A stretch of DNA of 64,000 nt, taken from assembly GCA_002375465.1 (NCBI GenBank), contig DFLT01000003.1, positions 328,146 through 392,145 of the forward strand, given 5' to 3'. Under the pieces are notes generated by a model. The model did not search any database, had not been told where the DNA came from, and saw only the letters and a list, made by a program, of their open reading frames with translations. Source of the DNA: Alphaproteobacteria bacterium UBA3612. Lineage in GTDB: Bacteria; Pseudomonadota; Alphaproteobacteria; Sphingomonadales; Sphingomonadaceae. Shown piece by piece: positions 53,719 through 63,129 of the stretch (position 1 is the first letter of the stretch; the number at the start of each line of letters is the position of its first letter). A program made the translations under genes and the position numbers.

Positions 53719-55923
53719 ATGTCCGATATTGCGATCCGCACCTCCGTCACCGATCCCAGCGACATGCCCGCCTTTCAGCCGCACAGGCCGGAACGCGGGG
53801 AAAAGTCTGAAGGGGGGCAGCCCTTTGAGCTGATCAGCGACTATGAACCGTCCGGCGATCAGCCGACGGCAATTGCGGAGCTGGTCGAGGGGCTGCGGCA
53901 ACAGGAACAATCGCAGGTGCTGCTGGGCGTCACCGGGTCTGGCAAGACCTACACAATGGCCAATATTATCCAGGATCTGCAGCGGCCGACGCTGGTGCTG
54001 GCGCACAACAAGATACTGGCAGCGCAGCTGTACGGTGAGTTCAAGACGTTCTTTCCGAACAATGCGGTCGAATATTTCGTCAGCTATTACGACTATTATC
54101 AGCCGGAAGCCTATGTGCCCCGCTCGGACACCTATATCGAGAAGGAATCGTCCATTAACGAGGCGATCGACCGCATGCGCCATTCGGCGACGCGTTCGCT
54201 GCTGGAGCGGGACGACGTCATCATCGTCGCCTCGGTATCGTGTATTTACGGCATAGGCTCCGTCGAGACCTATTCGGCGATGACCTTCAAGCTGAAGAAA
54301 GGAGAGAGCGTCGACCTGCGCGAAATCATGCGCAAGCTGGTCGCCCTGCAGTATAAGCGCAACGATACCAATTTCGTGCGCGGATCATTCCGTGTGCGCG
54401 GGGATACGCTGGAACTCTATCCCTCCCATCTGGAAGACATGGCGTGGCGGATCAGCTTTTTTGGCGACGAAATCGAGGAGATCGCCGAATTCGATCCGCT
54501 GACAGGTGAACGCGGGCCGAAGATGGACAGCATCAAGGTCTACGCCAATTCGCACTATGTGACCCCCGGCCCGACGATGAAGCAGGCGACGGTCGCGATC
54601 AAACATGAGCTGGCGGAACGACTGAAGGAATTCGAGGCAGAGGGAAAGCTGCTGGAGGCGCAACGTCTGGAACAGCGCACGCATTTCGACCTGGAAATGA
54701 TCGCCGCCACCGGATCATGTGCCGGTATCGAGAATTATTCCCGCTTCCTGACCGGTCGCCTGCCCGGCGAACCGCCGCCGACTTTGTTCGAATATCTGCC
54801 GGAAAACGCGCTCCTGTTCATCGACGAGAGCCATCAGACGGTGCCGCAGATCGGGGCGATGCAGAAGGGCGATTTCCGCCGCAAGTTGACCCTGGCCGAA
54901 TATGGTTTCCGCCTGCCGTCCTGTATCGACAATCGCCCGCTGAAGTTCGAGGAATGGGACGCGATGCGACCGCAGACGACCTTCGTCTCGGCGACGCCCG
55001 GAAAATGGGAGCTGGAGCAAACGGGCGGCGTCTTTACCGAACAGGTTATCCGCCCCACCGGCCTGATCGATCCGCCGGTGGAAATCCGGCCTGTCGAGAG
55101 CCAGGTGGACGATCTGATCGGCGAACTGCGTGCGACGACTGCCAAGGGCTATCGCAGCCTCGTGACGACATTGACCAAACGCATGTCCGAAGATTTGACG
55201 GAGTTCCTGCACGAGGCGGGGATCAAGGTGCGGTACATGCATTCCGACGTGGAGACGCTGGAGCGCATCGAACTGATCCGCGACCTGCGGTTGGGGGTTT
55301 ATGACGTGCTGGTCGGCATCAACCTGTTGCGAGAAGGGCTCGATATTCCGGAAACAGGTCTGGTCGCCATTCTGGATGCGGACAAGGAAGGGTTCCTGCG
55401 TTCGGAAACCAGTCTGATCCAAACGATTGGCCGGGCCGCGCGCAACGTCGATGGTCGTGTCATTCTTTACGCCGACACCATCACCGGCAGCATCGAACGT
55501 GCCCTGATGGAAACCGACCGCCGACGCACCAAGCAGATCGCCTATAATGAAGAACATGGCATCACGCCGCGTACCATTTCGAAGGCGGTCGGCGATATCG
55601 TCGCCATGGCGGACGCCGGATCGGATCGCAGCGGCAAGGATCGCGGGCTACCAGGCGAGCGCAAGGATGCCGCGCCGGGACCGGGCCACAATTTGAAGGC
55701 CTATATCACCGAGTTGGAGCAGAAGATGCGCGCGGCGGCCGCCGATCTGGAATTCGAAGAGGCGGGACGCATCCGCGACGAGATTCGCACGCTGGAAGCC
55801 GACGAATTAGGTCTGCCAGCCGATTTGCAGGTGGCGAGACCCACGGGGCGCGCGACCGAGGGGAAGCCGGGGACCCGAAAAGACCGCTATGGCAAGATGA
55901 GGAAGCGGAAGATGGGAATCTGA
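53719..55923 (+). CDS. uvrB: excinuclease ABC subunit UvrB
   Basis: 734 residues. Walker A GVTGSGKTYTMANI, the damage-inserting beta-hairpin YYDYYQPEAYVPR, helicase motifs INLLREGLDIPE and QTIGRAARN, and a C-terminal UVR motif ELEQKMRAAAADLEFEEAGR for UvrC binding. The first 45 residues are an extra charged extension typical of alphaproteobacterial UvrB. It verifies lesions and recruits UvrC in nucleotide excision repair. Confidence 0.98.
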   Translation: MSDIAIRTSVTDPSDMPAFQPHRPERGEKSEGGQPFELISDYEPSGDQPTAIAELVEGLRQQEQSQVLLGVTGSGKTYTMANIIQDLQRPTLVLAHNKILAAQLYGEFKTFFPNNAVEYFVSYYDYYQPEAYVPRSDTYIEKESSINEAIDRMRHSATRSLLERDDVIIVASVSCIYGIGSVETYSAMTFKLKKGESVDLREIMRKLVALQYKRNDTNFVRGSFRVRGDTLELYPSHLEDMAWRISFFGDEIEEIAEFDPLTGERGPKMDSIKVYANSHYVTPGPTMKQATVAIKHELAERLKEFEAEGKLLEAQRLEQRTHFDLEMIAATGSCAGIENYSRFLTGRLPGEPPPTLFEYLPENALLFIDESHQTVPQIGAMQKGDFRRKLTLAEYGFRLPSCIDNRPLKFEEWDAMRPQTTFVSATPGKWELEQTGGVFTEQVIRPTGLIDPPVEIRPVESQVDDLIGELRATTAKGYRSLVTTLTKRMSEDLTEFLHEAGIKVRYMHSDVETLERIELIRDLRLGVYDVLVGINLLREGLDIPETGLVAILDADKEGFLRSETSLIQTIGRAARNVDGRVILYADTITGSIERALMETDRRRTKQIAYNEEHGITPRTISKAVGDIVAMADAGSDRSGKDRGLPGERKDAAPGPGHNLKAYITELEQKMRAAAADLEFEEAGRIRDEIRTLEADELGLPADLQVARPTGRATEGKPGTRKDRYGKMRKRKMGI

Positions 55924-55967
55924 CGAAGGTCCTGCGACACTGAGGCGGAGCAACGAGGAGAACGAGC

Positions 55968-57089
55968 ATGTCAGTCCCGGAAGATAATGAAGCAGGGGAA
56001 CGCGTCTTTGGCCGCCGCCTGCTCGTGGAACGAGGCGATATTGCTCGCGCCCAGATGAGCGATGGCGGTAGCCAGCCTTCGCTTGCGGAAGGACAGGCGC
56101 TGTTTCGTATTGAGCGTGTGGCACTGACGGCCAACAATATCACCTATGCCGCCGCAGGTGATGCGCTGAATTATTGGCGCTTCTTTCCTGCACCGGACGG
56201 CTATGGCAGCCTTCCCGTGTGGGGGTTCGCCGAATGCATTGGCTCAGAAGCGAGCGGTATCAAACCCGGCGAGCGGGTCTACGGCTATTGGCCCATAGCG
56301 GAAATGCTGCTGATTGATGTGGGCGACGTGTCGCCTCGTGGCTTTTCCGACATGGCGCCGCACCGGCAGGAATTGTCGCCGATCTATAACCGTTATGATC
56401 ATGTCGAAGAAAAACCGGATGCCGCACGCGAAAATATGGCAGCGCTGTTCCGTCCGCTGTTCACGACGGGTTGGCTGATCGCGCAGCAGATGCAGATTGC
56501 CGCCGATTATGGCGCGCAGCAGGTGATCATCTCCTCAGCATCGTCCAAGACGGCGATGGCAACTGCATGGAACTACAAGCGGCGCGAAGGCGAGGTTCCC
56601 AGTATCATCGGCATGACCTCGGCCAACCATAGGGACTTCGCCATCCACCTCGGCTTATATGACGAGGTCCTGGCCTATGAGGATTTGGGCCAGATCGCTG
56701 CCGATGTCCCGACCGCCTATATCGACATCGCCGGGGACCGGACGCTTCGCGGCAACGTGCATCAGCGCTTTGGCCCGCATCTGGGCTATTCGATGGCAGT
56801 CGGCCTGACCCATTGGGAAGAGGGCCGCAAAACCGGACAAACTCCTCCACCGGAGCCGAAATTCTTCTTCGCTCCTGATGCGATGCAAACTGAGATAGAA
56901 CGCAGCAGCGCGGGCGAAGTGCGGAAAAGAATTGACGAAGCGTGGGACGATTTCGCCACGTTCGCCGCACCGATGATCGACATTCGGGAGGTCGAGGGAC
57001 TGGCCGACGCCGTGTCCTGCTATCAGCAAATTGCGCAAGGCGAGCTTGGCGGTGCAACCTCGCTGATCGTCAATATTCCTGAATCCTGA
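55968..57089 (+). CDS. DUF2855 family protein (MDR-like)
   Basis: 373 residues. Related to medium-chain dehydrogenase/reductases: a GroES-like N-terminal half (RIERVALTANNITYAAAGDA, VWGFAECIGSEASGIKPGER), then a Rossmann-like half with YGAQQVIISSASSKTAMATA. The family usually uses no catalytic zinc and its substrate is unknown. It follows uvrB by 44 bases with a good GAGGAG site. Confidence 0.85.
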   Translation: MSVPEDNEAGERVFGRRLLVERGDIARAQMSDGGSQPSLAEGQALFRIERVALTANNITYAAAGDALNYWRFFPAPDGYGSLPVWGFAECIGSEASGIKPGERVYGYWPIAEMLLIDVGDVSPRGFSDMAPHRQELSPIYNRYDHVEEKPDAARENMAALFRPLFTTGWLIAQQMQIAADYGAQQVIISSASSKTAMATAWNYKRREGEVPSIIGMTSANHRDFAIHLGLYDEVLAYEDLGQIAADVPTAYIDIAGDRTLRGNVHQRFGPHLGYSMAVGLTHWEEGRKTGQTPPPEPKFFFAPDAMQTEIERSSAGEVRKRIDEAWDDFATFAAPMIDIREVEGLADAVSCYQQIAQGELGGATSLIVNIPES

Positions 57090-57090
57090 A

Positions 57091-57121
57091 CATGAGAGGC
57101 GGGAGCGTCCCGCCTCTCATG
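57091..57121. terminator. perfect 14-bp hairpin between convergent genes
   Basis: CATGAGAGGCGGGA, loop GCG, TCCCGCCTCTCATG. It begins one base after the DUF2855 stop codon and lies 13 bases from the stop of the opposite lipoprotein gene. No T tract on either side. Likely a bidirectional termination or mRNA-end structure. Confidence 0.6.
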
Positions 57122-57134
57122 TCGCGATTCCGGA

Positions 57135-57926
57135 TTATTGTTGCGGCGCGTCCGTTTCCACGGGTGCGATCTCGTCCGTGCCCTTTTCAGCTTCCTCGAT
57201 CGCCGTGGCGGCAGCGGCGGCAACGTCGGGCGAAATGGCTTCACCCGGCGCGCCGACCTGCTCATCAAGAGCGGCCGTTGGCAATGGCGGCGGCGTCTGG
57301 CCATTGTCGCGCATGGCCTGGCGATACGTCACCTGATACTTCTCGATCTCGGCGAAGTGGTTCTGGAAGATCTTTTCCAGCGCCGCTGTTGCCGTCTGGC
57401 TGTATTCAGTGATTGCCGCAGTCGTATCCGGCAAATCGAGGGCAGCCCGCACATCCTTTACGGCGACTGGGCAAAACTCCGACAAGGTCCCCGGCCGCGC
57501 GAAATGATTGTAAAGAGCCGTCAGATGGGCGTCGCGTGCCGCACGCCCGCCCTCTACTTCGGCGATATAATATTGTTCAACCGTGCGGTTAGCCTTTGCA
57601 AGCGTGCGAACATATTTCTTGATGAAGGCATTATATTCCGCCGTCACGTCCATGCCCGGAATCACCCGGCAGGACAGGGCCGCGACGTTCATTGCGGCAC
57701 GGAAGTGAAACAGCGCCTCCTGCTCCGACAGATTGATATTGGGAGTCTGAAACTGGCCGGACGCATCGCGGGACGGCAGCACATAATTGAAATAATAGGT
57801 GTCCGGCGCGGCAAGGTCCACGCGCGGCGGGGGCGGTGGGGGCGGCGGTGGTGGTGGGGGTGGTTCAGGGGTGGCACAGGCCGCAAGAACGCCCGTGAGG
57901 GCCAGAAGAAGTAGACCGTTACGCAT
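57135..57926 (-). CDS. lipoprotein with a 13-proline stretch
   Basis: 263 residues. Lipoprotein signal RNGLLLLALTGVLAAC, lipobox LAAC, followed within five residues by 13 prolines, so the protein starts with a rigid stalk from the membrane. The rest is mainly helical, with LSEQEALFHFRAAMNVAALS and three further cysteines, and an alanine/glutamate-rich C-terminus. No family recognised. The proline run suggests dependence on elongation factor P, as for the OmpA protein at 18190. Confidence 0.75.
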   Translation of the reverse strand: MRNGLLLLALTGVLAACATPEPPPPPPPPPPPPPRVDLAAPDTYYFNYVLPSRDASGQFQTPNINLSEQEALFHFRAAMNVAALSCRVIPGMDVTAEYNAFIKKYVRTLAKANRTVEQYYIAEVEGGRAARDAHLTALYNHFARPGTLSEFCPVAVKDVRAALDLPDTTAAITEYSQTATAALEKIFQNHFAEIEKYQVTYRQAMRDNGQTPPPLPTAALDEQVGAPGEAISPDVAAAAATAIEEAEKGTDEIAPVETDAPQQ

Positions 57927-57952
57927 GCTCGAAAAATCCCCCGGAAGGTGAG

Positions 57953-58033
57953 TTAGCAGCGCTTTTCATAGGCTGTCATCGCGAACGCAAGCCCTATCGC
58001 GATCAAAGACTGCAAAAAGCGTGAATCGGACAT
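57953..58033 (-). CDS. possible 26-aa hydrophobic peptide
   Basis: ATG 58033 to TAA 57953: a short polar start, then FLQSLIAIGLAFAMTAYEKR, about one membrane-span length. AAGGAG lies three bases before the ATG. It directly precedes the lipoprotein gene and is divergent from the SulP gene. Such short frames arise by chance, so this is tentative. Confidence 0.25.
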   Translation of the reverse strand: MSDSRFLQSLIAIGLAFAMTAYEKRC

Positions 58034-58067
58034 TGACTCCTTCTGTTTGTGGCTATGAGTATATGAA

Positions 58068-59768
58068 ATGGTTGCGGAAACCTTTCTTCCCCCAGTTCGC
58101 TGGCTGCGCGAATATTCGACAAGCGACCTGATGGCCGATCTGGTCGCCGGGTTGATCCTGTCGGTTCTTCTGGTGCCGCAGGCCATGGCCTACGCGACGC
58201 TGGCGGGACTGCCGCCGGAAATCGGCCTTTACACGGCGATCCTGCCGCCCATCGTCTATGCCTGCCTGGGAACGAGCAGTTGCACGAGCGTGGGCCCCGT
58301 CGCCTTGCCGTCCCTGCTGGTTGCCGACGCCATTGCCGGAGCTGAGATGCCGGCTGGCATCGCCGCGTCGATCATCGCGGTAGAGGTCGGATTACTTCTG
58401 CTTCCATTGGGCATACTGCGCCTTGGGCGCCTCGTGAACTTCATAAGCGACCCTGCCCTTCTGGGCTTTACGGCAGCGGCCGCCGTCCTAATCGCGCTGA
58501 GCCAGATTCCGCCGCTTCTCGGCATAGACGCAGAACGCGGCGGCGATGCGCTTACCATGGTGCAAAATATCCACATGGCAATCGGAGAGGCCAGCGCGAT
58601 GACATTCGCGGTCGGAGCCGGCGGCCTGCTGCTGCTTCTGTTCAGCGAAAAATTCGGCGGCGCCGCGCTTTGGAAGCTGGGCGTTCGCCCGCCGATACGC
58701 GGCGCCCTGCTAAAATCGACGCCACTGCTGATGCTGGTCGTCAGCGCGGCGCTTGTGAGCTGGTTTTCCCTTGATGTCGAGACGGTTCCGCAGCCGCCCT
58801 CCGGCCTGCCCAAGGCGGGCTTTCCACCCTTCGACGTCGCGGCATGGAGCGCGATGCTGCCCTCTGCCGCGATCATTGCCATTGTGATCTTCGTGACCGG
58901 TACGGCCATTTCGAAGTCCCTTGCCGGAAGACAGAGGAAATCGCTGAATACCAGCCAGGAGGCGATCGCGCTTGGCGCAGCGGGAATCGCATCTGCTGTA
59001 ACCGGAGGATACGCGCCGGGGGTCAGCTTCAGCCGCTCCGCATTGCTTCATGACAGCGGCGGGCGCTCGCCACTCGCCTCGGCAATCGGCGCTGCCATCG
59101 TTCTCCTTGTCGCGCTCTTCTTTGCCGCGCCGCTCGCCTATCTGCCGAAGGCCGCACTGGCCGCACTGGTCATCAGCGCGGTATTCGGTCTGATCAAGCC
59201 GAAAGAGATGCTGGCCATTTGGCGTCATTCAAGAACTGAGGGAGGAGTGATCGCCCTGACGATTATGGCCACTCTGTGCATGGGCGTCCAATGGGGTCTT
59301 GGCACGGGAGCCGCCGCCGGAATCATCGCATTTCTTTGGTTTTCAAGCCTGCCACGCGTCACGCGATTGGGCGAAACGGGGGGAGATACGGTGCACTTCC
59401 GTTCTGTCGATCGTGAAGGGGTTGAGGTGGACAGTATGCCGGTGCTGGTCATTCGCATCGACCGCTCTCTCTATTTCGGCAATGTCGGGCATTGCGAAGA
59501 TCAATTGCTGGCGCTGCTGTCGCGTCATCCGGACGCCGAATGTCTGCTGATCGACATGCGCGGCGTCAACGAGATCGACGCCAGCGGCATCGCCATGCTG
59601 CAGCGCCTGGTCAACGACGTCGAGGAAAAGCAGCTGAGGGTTGGGTTCGCCGAACTGAGGGCACCCTTGCAGGAGGATTTCGACGACGACAGGGTGCTGT
59701 GCCCGTGCCCGCGATATGCCGACGTCGCGGAGGGGGTTCGCAAGATGCGGGAAAGCTGCGGCGTTTAA
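58068..59768 (+). CDS. SulP family inorganic anion transporter with STAS domain
   Basis: 566 residues. N-terminal transport domain with 12-14 spans, starting LADLVAGLILSVLLVPQAM-like (ADLVAGLILSVLLVPQAMAY) and containing GLPPEIGLYTAILPPIVYA; C-terminal STAS domain (about 445-560) with VRIDRSLYFGNVG-like strand and LIDMRGVNEIDASGIAML. SLC26-type proteins carry sulfate, bicarbonate or dicarboxylates; the substrate is not evident. ATG 58068 is taken with a weak ribosome site. Confidence 0.92.
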   Translation: MVAETFLPPVRWLREYSTSDLMADLVAGLILSVLLVPQAMAYATLAGLPPEIGLYTAILPPIVYACLGTSSCTSVGPVALPSLLVADAIAGAEMPAGIAASIIAVEVGLLLLPLGILRLGRLVNFISDPALLGFTAAAAVLIALSQIPPLLGIDAERGGDALTMVQNIHMAIGEASAMTFAVGAGGLLLLLFSEKFGGAALWKLGVRPPIRGALLKSTPLLMLVVSAALVSWFSLDVETVPQPPSGLPKAGFPPFDVAAWSAMLPSAAIIAIVIFVTGTAISKSLAGRQRKSLNTSQEAIALGAAGIASAVTGGYAPGVSFSRSALLHDSGGRSPLASAIGAAIVLLVALFFAAPLAYLPKAALAALVISAVFGLIKPKEMLAIWRHSRTEGGVIALTIMATLCMGVQWGLGTGAAAGIIAFLWFSSLPRVTRLGETGGDTVHFRSVDREGVEVDSMPVLVIRIDRSLYFGNVGHCEDQLLALLSRHPDAECLLIDMRGVNEIDASGIAMLQRLVNDVEEKQLRVGFAELRAPLQEDFDDDRVLCPCPRYADVAEGVRKMRESCGV

Positions 59769-59795
59769 CACGTCCCCCGTGCCTTCCCGCTGCGT

Positions 59796-60581
59796 TCAGA
59801 CGCCTCGGCCAGTCATGGTTATGATTTCCAACCGCGCGGCGATACGTCCGTCCGGCCCACGCAGGCCTTCCACCGCAGCAATCATCGCGGCGGTCGCGCG
59901 GCGCGTCAGCGGTTTCCGCGCGCGGCTTTGCAGGACATTCTGCTCCCCCATGCCGCGAAGGTCGCGAAGCATGCCAAGCGGCTCCCGGTAATGAATGACG
60001 AGCTCGGAAACATCGACCACAGGGTCCGCAAAACCCGCCCGTTGCAGCAGGGCCGGCGCCTCGCGCGCGTCCACCATCGGGTGAACCCTGGGACTCGCCC
60101 CTTCCGATTGCTGCACCTCCATTTCGATCAGCGCGTGGCGGATGTCGCCAAGTGACGCCCCGCCGATGAAAGACGCCAGAAAGACGCCATCCTTTCGCAG
60201 CGCACGCCGCACCTGCACCAGGGCACCGGGCAAATCATTGACGCTCGCCAGGCTGCCTGCCGACAGGACAAGGTCGAAACTGCCGTCCGCAAAGGGCAAG
60301 CGATCCTCGTCGCACACAATTTCTGGCGCATAAGCGAGGGCGCTCTCCGCGCGCAAAATCAGGTCGGCAGGGATCGCTGCGGTTGCACAGCCATCATGCG
60401 CGCCCAGATCGAGAACCCTGCCCCAGCGTTGGCCGAAATCATCCGCCCGTTCCGCAAGATCCTCCGCCAAATGCTTCTTCAAGAATGAGAAGTCGGCGAC
60501 TTCGCGCGCGGCACGGGCGCGCAATTGCCGGCGCGCACGACGGTCGAAGGGTTCGATCTTTTGGCTGGTTTCAGCGTTCAT
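59796..60581 (-). CDS. SAM-dependent methyltransferase, NDUFAF5-like
   Basis: 261 residues. FDRRARRQLRARAAREVADF start, SAM loop VLDLGAHDGCATAAI, DEDRLPFADGSFDLVLSAGS and the C-terminal LRDLRGMGEQNVLQSRARKP. The 'SPRVHPMVDAREAPALLQRA' segment and the MGExN motif are those of NDUFAF5-type proteins, which in mitochondria hydroxylate an arginine of a complex I subunit. In bacteria it could act on NuoB/NuoI-side subunits; that is inference, and BioC-like malonyl-ACP methyltransferase is the alternative. Confidence 0.85.
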   Translation of the reverse strand: MNAETSQKIEPFDRRARRQLRARAAREVADFSFLKKHLAEDLAERADDFGQRWGRVLDLGAHDGCATAAIPADLILRAESALAYAPEIVCDEDRLPFADGSFDLVLSAGSLASVNDLPGALVQVRRALRKDGVFLASFIGGASLGDIRHALIEMEVQQSEGASPRVHPMVDAREAPALLQRAGFADPVVDVSELVIHYREPLGMLRDLRGMGEQNVLQSRARKPLTRRATAAMIAAVEGLRGPDGRIAARLEIITMTGRGV

Positions 60582-60643
60582 TCCGCTGGCATATAGGCAA
60601 GCCGAACCTTCTTGGTAGGGTATAGGGGGCAGCAGTCGAACGA

Positions 60644-61384
60644 ATGAACCTTGTCACGCTCACCACCCGGTTTGGTGCCGCGGCCCTGGACCTGGTGCTG
60701 CCGCCGCGCTGCCCCGGTTGCAGGGAAATCGTCGATCAGCCCGATCGCTTCTGCGCCGAATGCTGGACCGATCTTAGCTTTATAACTGATCCGATGTGCA
60801 TGACATGCGGATTGCCGTTCGAGACCGGCAGTTTCTCGACCAGCGGGGAAACCGGCGGAATTATCTGTGGCGACTGCGCAGGCTCGTCCCGCCCATATGA
60901 CACCGCACGTGCGGCGCTTCGCTATGACGGTAACGCCATTCCGGTACTGCTGGGATTCAAACATGGCGGCCGGACCCATTTGGCACGCCTGATGGCGGAA
61001 ATGATGGCACGCCACCTGCCCCCCGCAGCCGACCTGATCGTGCCCATTCCCCTGGACCGAAAGCGCCTGGCCAAGCGCGGATATAATCAGGCGGGTCTGA
61101 TCGCACGGGCGCTCGCCAAGCGCTGTGGATTTCCGCTGGGGATCGACACGCTGAAACGGACCAGGCCCACCTCCTCTACCGCAGGACTTAGCCGTGCGGG
61201 GCGCTTTCGCGCAGCACAGGGAGCTTTTGCGATGCATCGTTCGTTGGCGACGGGTCAGCATGTCATTCTGATCGACGACGTGATGACGACAGGCGCCACG
61301 GTCGAGGCCGCATCGCGCACCCTGAAAAGGGCAGGCGCCGAGCGCGTGGATGTGCTAGTCTTTGCCCGCGCCCTGTCCGCATGA
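60644..61384 (+). CDS. ComF family phosphoribosyltransferase-like protein
   Basis: 246 residues. Zinc-ribbon with CPGC (23-26), CAEC (37-40), CMTC and CGDC cysteine pairs, then a phosphoribosyltransferase domain with the PRPP loop VILIDDVMTTGATVEAASRT. ComF is needed for late DNA uptake steps in naturally competent species; orthologues are also present in non-competent ones. First of a co-directional run with grxC, Nit-type amidase and DUF1178. Confidence 0.92.
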   Translation: MNLVTLTTRFGAAALDLVLPPRCPGCREIVDQPDRFCAECWTDLSFITDPMCMTCGLPFETGSFSTSGETGGIICGDCAGSSRPYDTARAALRYDGNAIPVLLGFKHGGRTHLARLMAEMMARHLPPAADLIVPIPLDRKRLAKRGYNQAGLIARALAKRCGFPLGIDTLKRTRPTSSTAGLSRAGRFRAAQGAFAMHRSLATGQHVILIDDVMTTGATVEAASRTLKRAGAERVDVLVFARALSA

Positions 61385-61411
61385 ATATTGGAGTAGGAGG
61401 AAATCTCACCC

Positions 61412-61669
61412 GTGCCCGCCATCGACGTCTATACGAAATTCCTGTGCCCCTATTGCAGCCGCGCCAAGGCGCTGCTGACCGACAAGGGCGTTGAATTCAA
61501 CGAAATCGACATTTCCATGGGCGGGGAAAAGCGCCAGGAAATGCTGGCGCGTTCGTCGGGTGCCTCGACCGTGCCGCAGATTTTCATCGGCGACCGTCAC
61601 ATCGGCGGCAGCGACGACCTGGCCGCGCTGGAGCGCGCAGGCGAACTCGACGCCTTGCTGGCGGAGTAA
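61412..61669 (+). CDS. grxC: glutaredoxin 3
   Basis: 85 residues from GTG 61412. Redox motif C12-P-Y-C15 in YTKFLCPYCSRAKALL, the TVPQIFIGDRHIGGSDDLAAL cis-proline/glutathione site is complete. Glutathione-dependent disulfide reductase. The preceding AGGAGG is well placed. Two bases separate it from the Nit gene. Confidence 0.96.
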   Translation: MPAIDVYTKFLCPYCSRAKALLTDKGVEFNEIDISMGGEKRQEMLARSSGASTVPQIFIGDRHIGGSDDLAALERAGELDALLAE

Positions 61670-61671
61670 GC

Positions 61672-62490
61672 ATGACGAGGCTGGGGTTAGTCCAGACCAA
61701 CAGCGGCATAGATCCGCTCGCCAATGCCGAGATGTTGAAAGACGGGGTAGCAAAACTGGCTGCGGAGGGAGCGGAGATTGTCTTCACCCCCGAAATGTCG
61801 GGGCTTCTGGACCGTAACCGCGCGCGCGCGGAACAGGTCATCCGGACGGAAGATGACGATATCGTTCTGGCAGCGATGCAGGATGCCTCGCGACAGCATG
61901 GCGTGTGGATCGCCCTGGGTTCTTTGGCCATCCGTACGCCGCCGCACGAACGCCTGTCCAATCGCAGTTTCCTGATCGATCCGCGCGGCGAAATCGTTTC
62001 GCGCTATGACAAGATCCATCTGTTCGACGTCGATCTGGGCGGGGGTGACAAATGGCAGGAATCGAGCGCCTATCGACCCGGCACGAATGCCGTGGTCGCG
62101 CAAACACCCGCCGGCAGACTGGGCCTGTCGATCTGTTACGACATCCGTTTCCCGCGTCTTTACGACGCCTTGTCAGAAGCCGGCGCGGACCTGATCGCCA
62201 TCCCCGCCGCCTTCACGAGACCATCGGGCACAGCGCATTGGCATATATTGGCCCGCGCCCGCGCGATCGAAAATACCGCATTTGTCGTCGCCGCCGCACA
62301 GACCGGAGAGCACGAGGATGGCCGCGCCACCTATGGCCACAGCCTGGTCGTCGATCCCTGGGGCAAGATATTGCTGGACATGGGAGAGGAGCCGGGGACG
62401 GCTATTTGCGACATCGACCTCGGCCAGATCGACGAAATTCGTCGCCGTCTTCCCTCCCGCGATAATCGCGTCCATATTGAGCCCATATGA
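61672..62490 (+). CDS. carbon-nitrogen hydrolase, Nit/omega-amidase type
   Basis: 272 residues. Catalytic triad E41 (FTPEMSGL), K114 (RYDKIHLFDV), C155 (LSICYDIRFPRLYDAL). The closest functional analogues are NIT1/YafV-type enzymes that deaminate dGSH or alpha-ketoglutaramate. Neighbour to a glutaredoxin, consistent with deaminated-glutathione repair (NIT1 role), which is an inference. ATGA overlap with DUF1178. Confidence 0.92.
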   Translation: MTRLGLVQTNSGIDPLANAEMLKDGVAKLAAEGAEIVFTPEMSGLLDRNRARAEQVIRTEDDDIVLAAMQDASRQHGVWIALGSLAIRTPPHERLSNRSFLIDPRGEIVSRYDKIHLFDVDLGGGDKWQESSAYRPGTNAVVAQTPAGRLGLSICYDIRFPRLYDALSEAGADLIAIPAAFTRPSGTAHWHILARARAIENTAFVVAAAQTGEHEDGRATYGHSLVVDPWGKILLDMGEEPGTAICDIDLGQIDEIRRRLPSRDNRVHIEPI

Positions 62491-63017
62491 TCGTCTATGA
62501 CCTGAAATGCGGTGCCCAGCATGTTTTCGAAGCATGGTTCGGCAGTTCGAGCGATTATGAAAGCCAAAGGGAGCGCGGTCTGATCGCGTGCCCGCTCTGC
62601 GACAGCCCAGAGGTAGAGCGACTGCCCAGCCGCCTTGCTATTGGCGGGATGGCCGCGGCTGGCGCGCATGCCGAAGAGTCTCCGTCCACTGGCCCGGGGT
62701 CAGGATCAGGTAATGTGAGACAGCGCCGCGATAGCGAGCGGCCCCTCCCTCCCCCTAGCGCAGACCAGCCGTCCTTCGATGCGGAAAAGGCAAAGAAAGC
62801 GCTGACGGCGATGGCGAAAGCGCAGGCGGAAGCCGTCGCGAAGAGTGACTATGTCGGCGGCAAATTCGCCGAGGAGGCGCGCGCCATGTATTATGGCGAG
62901 CAGGCGGCGCGGCCAATTTATGGCGAGACAGACCGCAAGGAAGCAAGGGCGCTTTATGAAGAAGGCGTCCCCGCAATGCCGCTGCTGTTCCCGGTCAAGA
63001 GGCGATCAGACGCTTGA
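62487..63017 (+). CDS. DUF1178 family protein
   Basis: 176 residues. The conserved start IVYDLKCGAQHVFEAWFGSS and CPLCDSPEVERLPS give a small zinc-ribbon-like N-terminal part with cysteine pair; a serine/proline-rich linker of about 40 residues follows, then the conserved helical end with FAEEARAMYYGEQAARPIYG. Alphaproteobacterial, function unknown. Last protein of the comF run, 35 bases before tRNA-Arg. Confidence 0.92.
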   Translation: MIVYDLKCGAQHVFEAWFGSSSDYESQRERGLIACPLCDSPEVERLPSRLAIGGMAAAGAHAEESPSTGPGSGSGNVRQRRDSERPLPPPSADQPSFDAEKAKKALTAMAKAQAEAVAKSDYVGGKFAEEARAMYYGEQAARPIYGETDRKEARALYEEGVPAMPLLFPVKRRSDA

Positions 63018-63052
63018 CGCCACCCCCGAACCTAGGTGAGGAGATCGCCCGG

Positions 63053-63129
63053 GCGCCCGTAGCTCAGTCGGATAGAGCACCAGATTCCTAATCTGGGGGC
63101 CACAGGTTCGAATCCTGTCGGGCGCACCA
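63053..63129 (+). tRNA. tRNA-Arg (CCT)
   Basis: 77 bases including encoded CCA. Acceptor GCGCCCG/CGGGCGC, D arm GCTCAGTCGGATAGAGC, anticodon loop TTCCTAA giving CCT (reads AGG), T arm ACAGGTTCGAATCCTGT. tRNA 3' ends of this kind are common integration sites. Confidence 0.95.
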
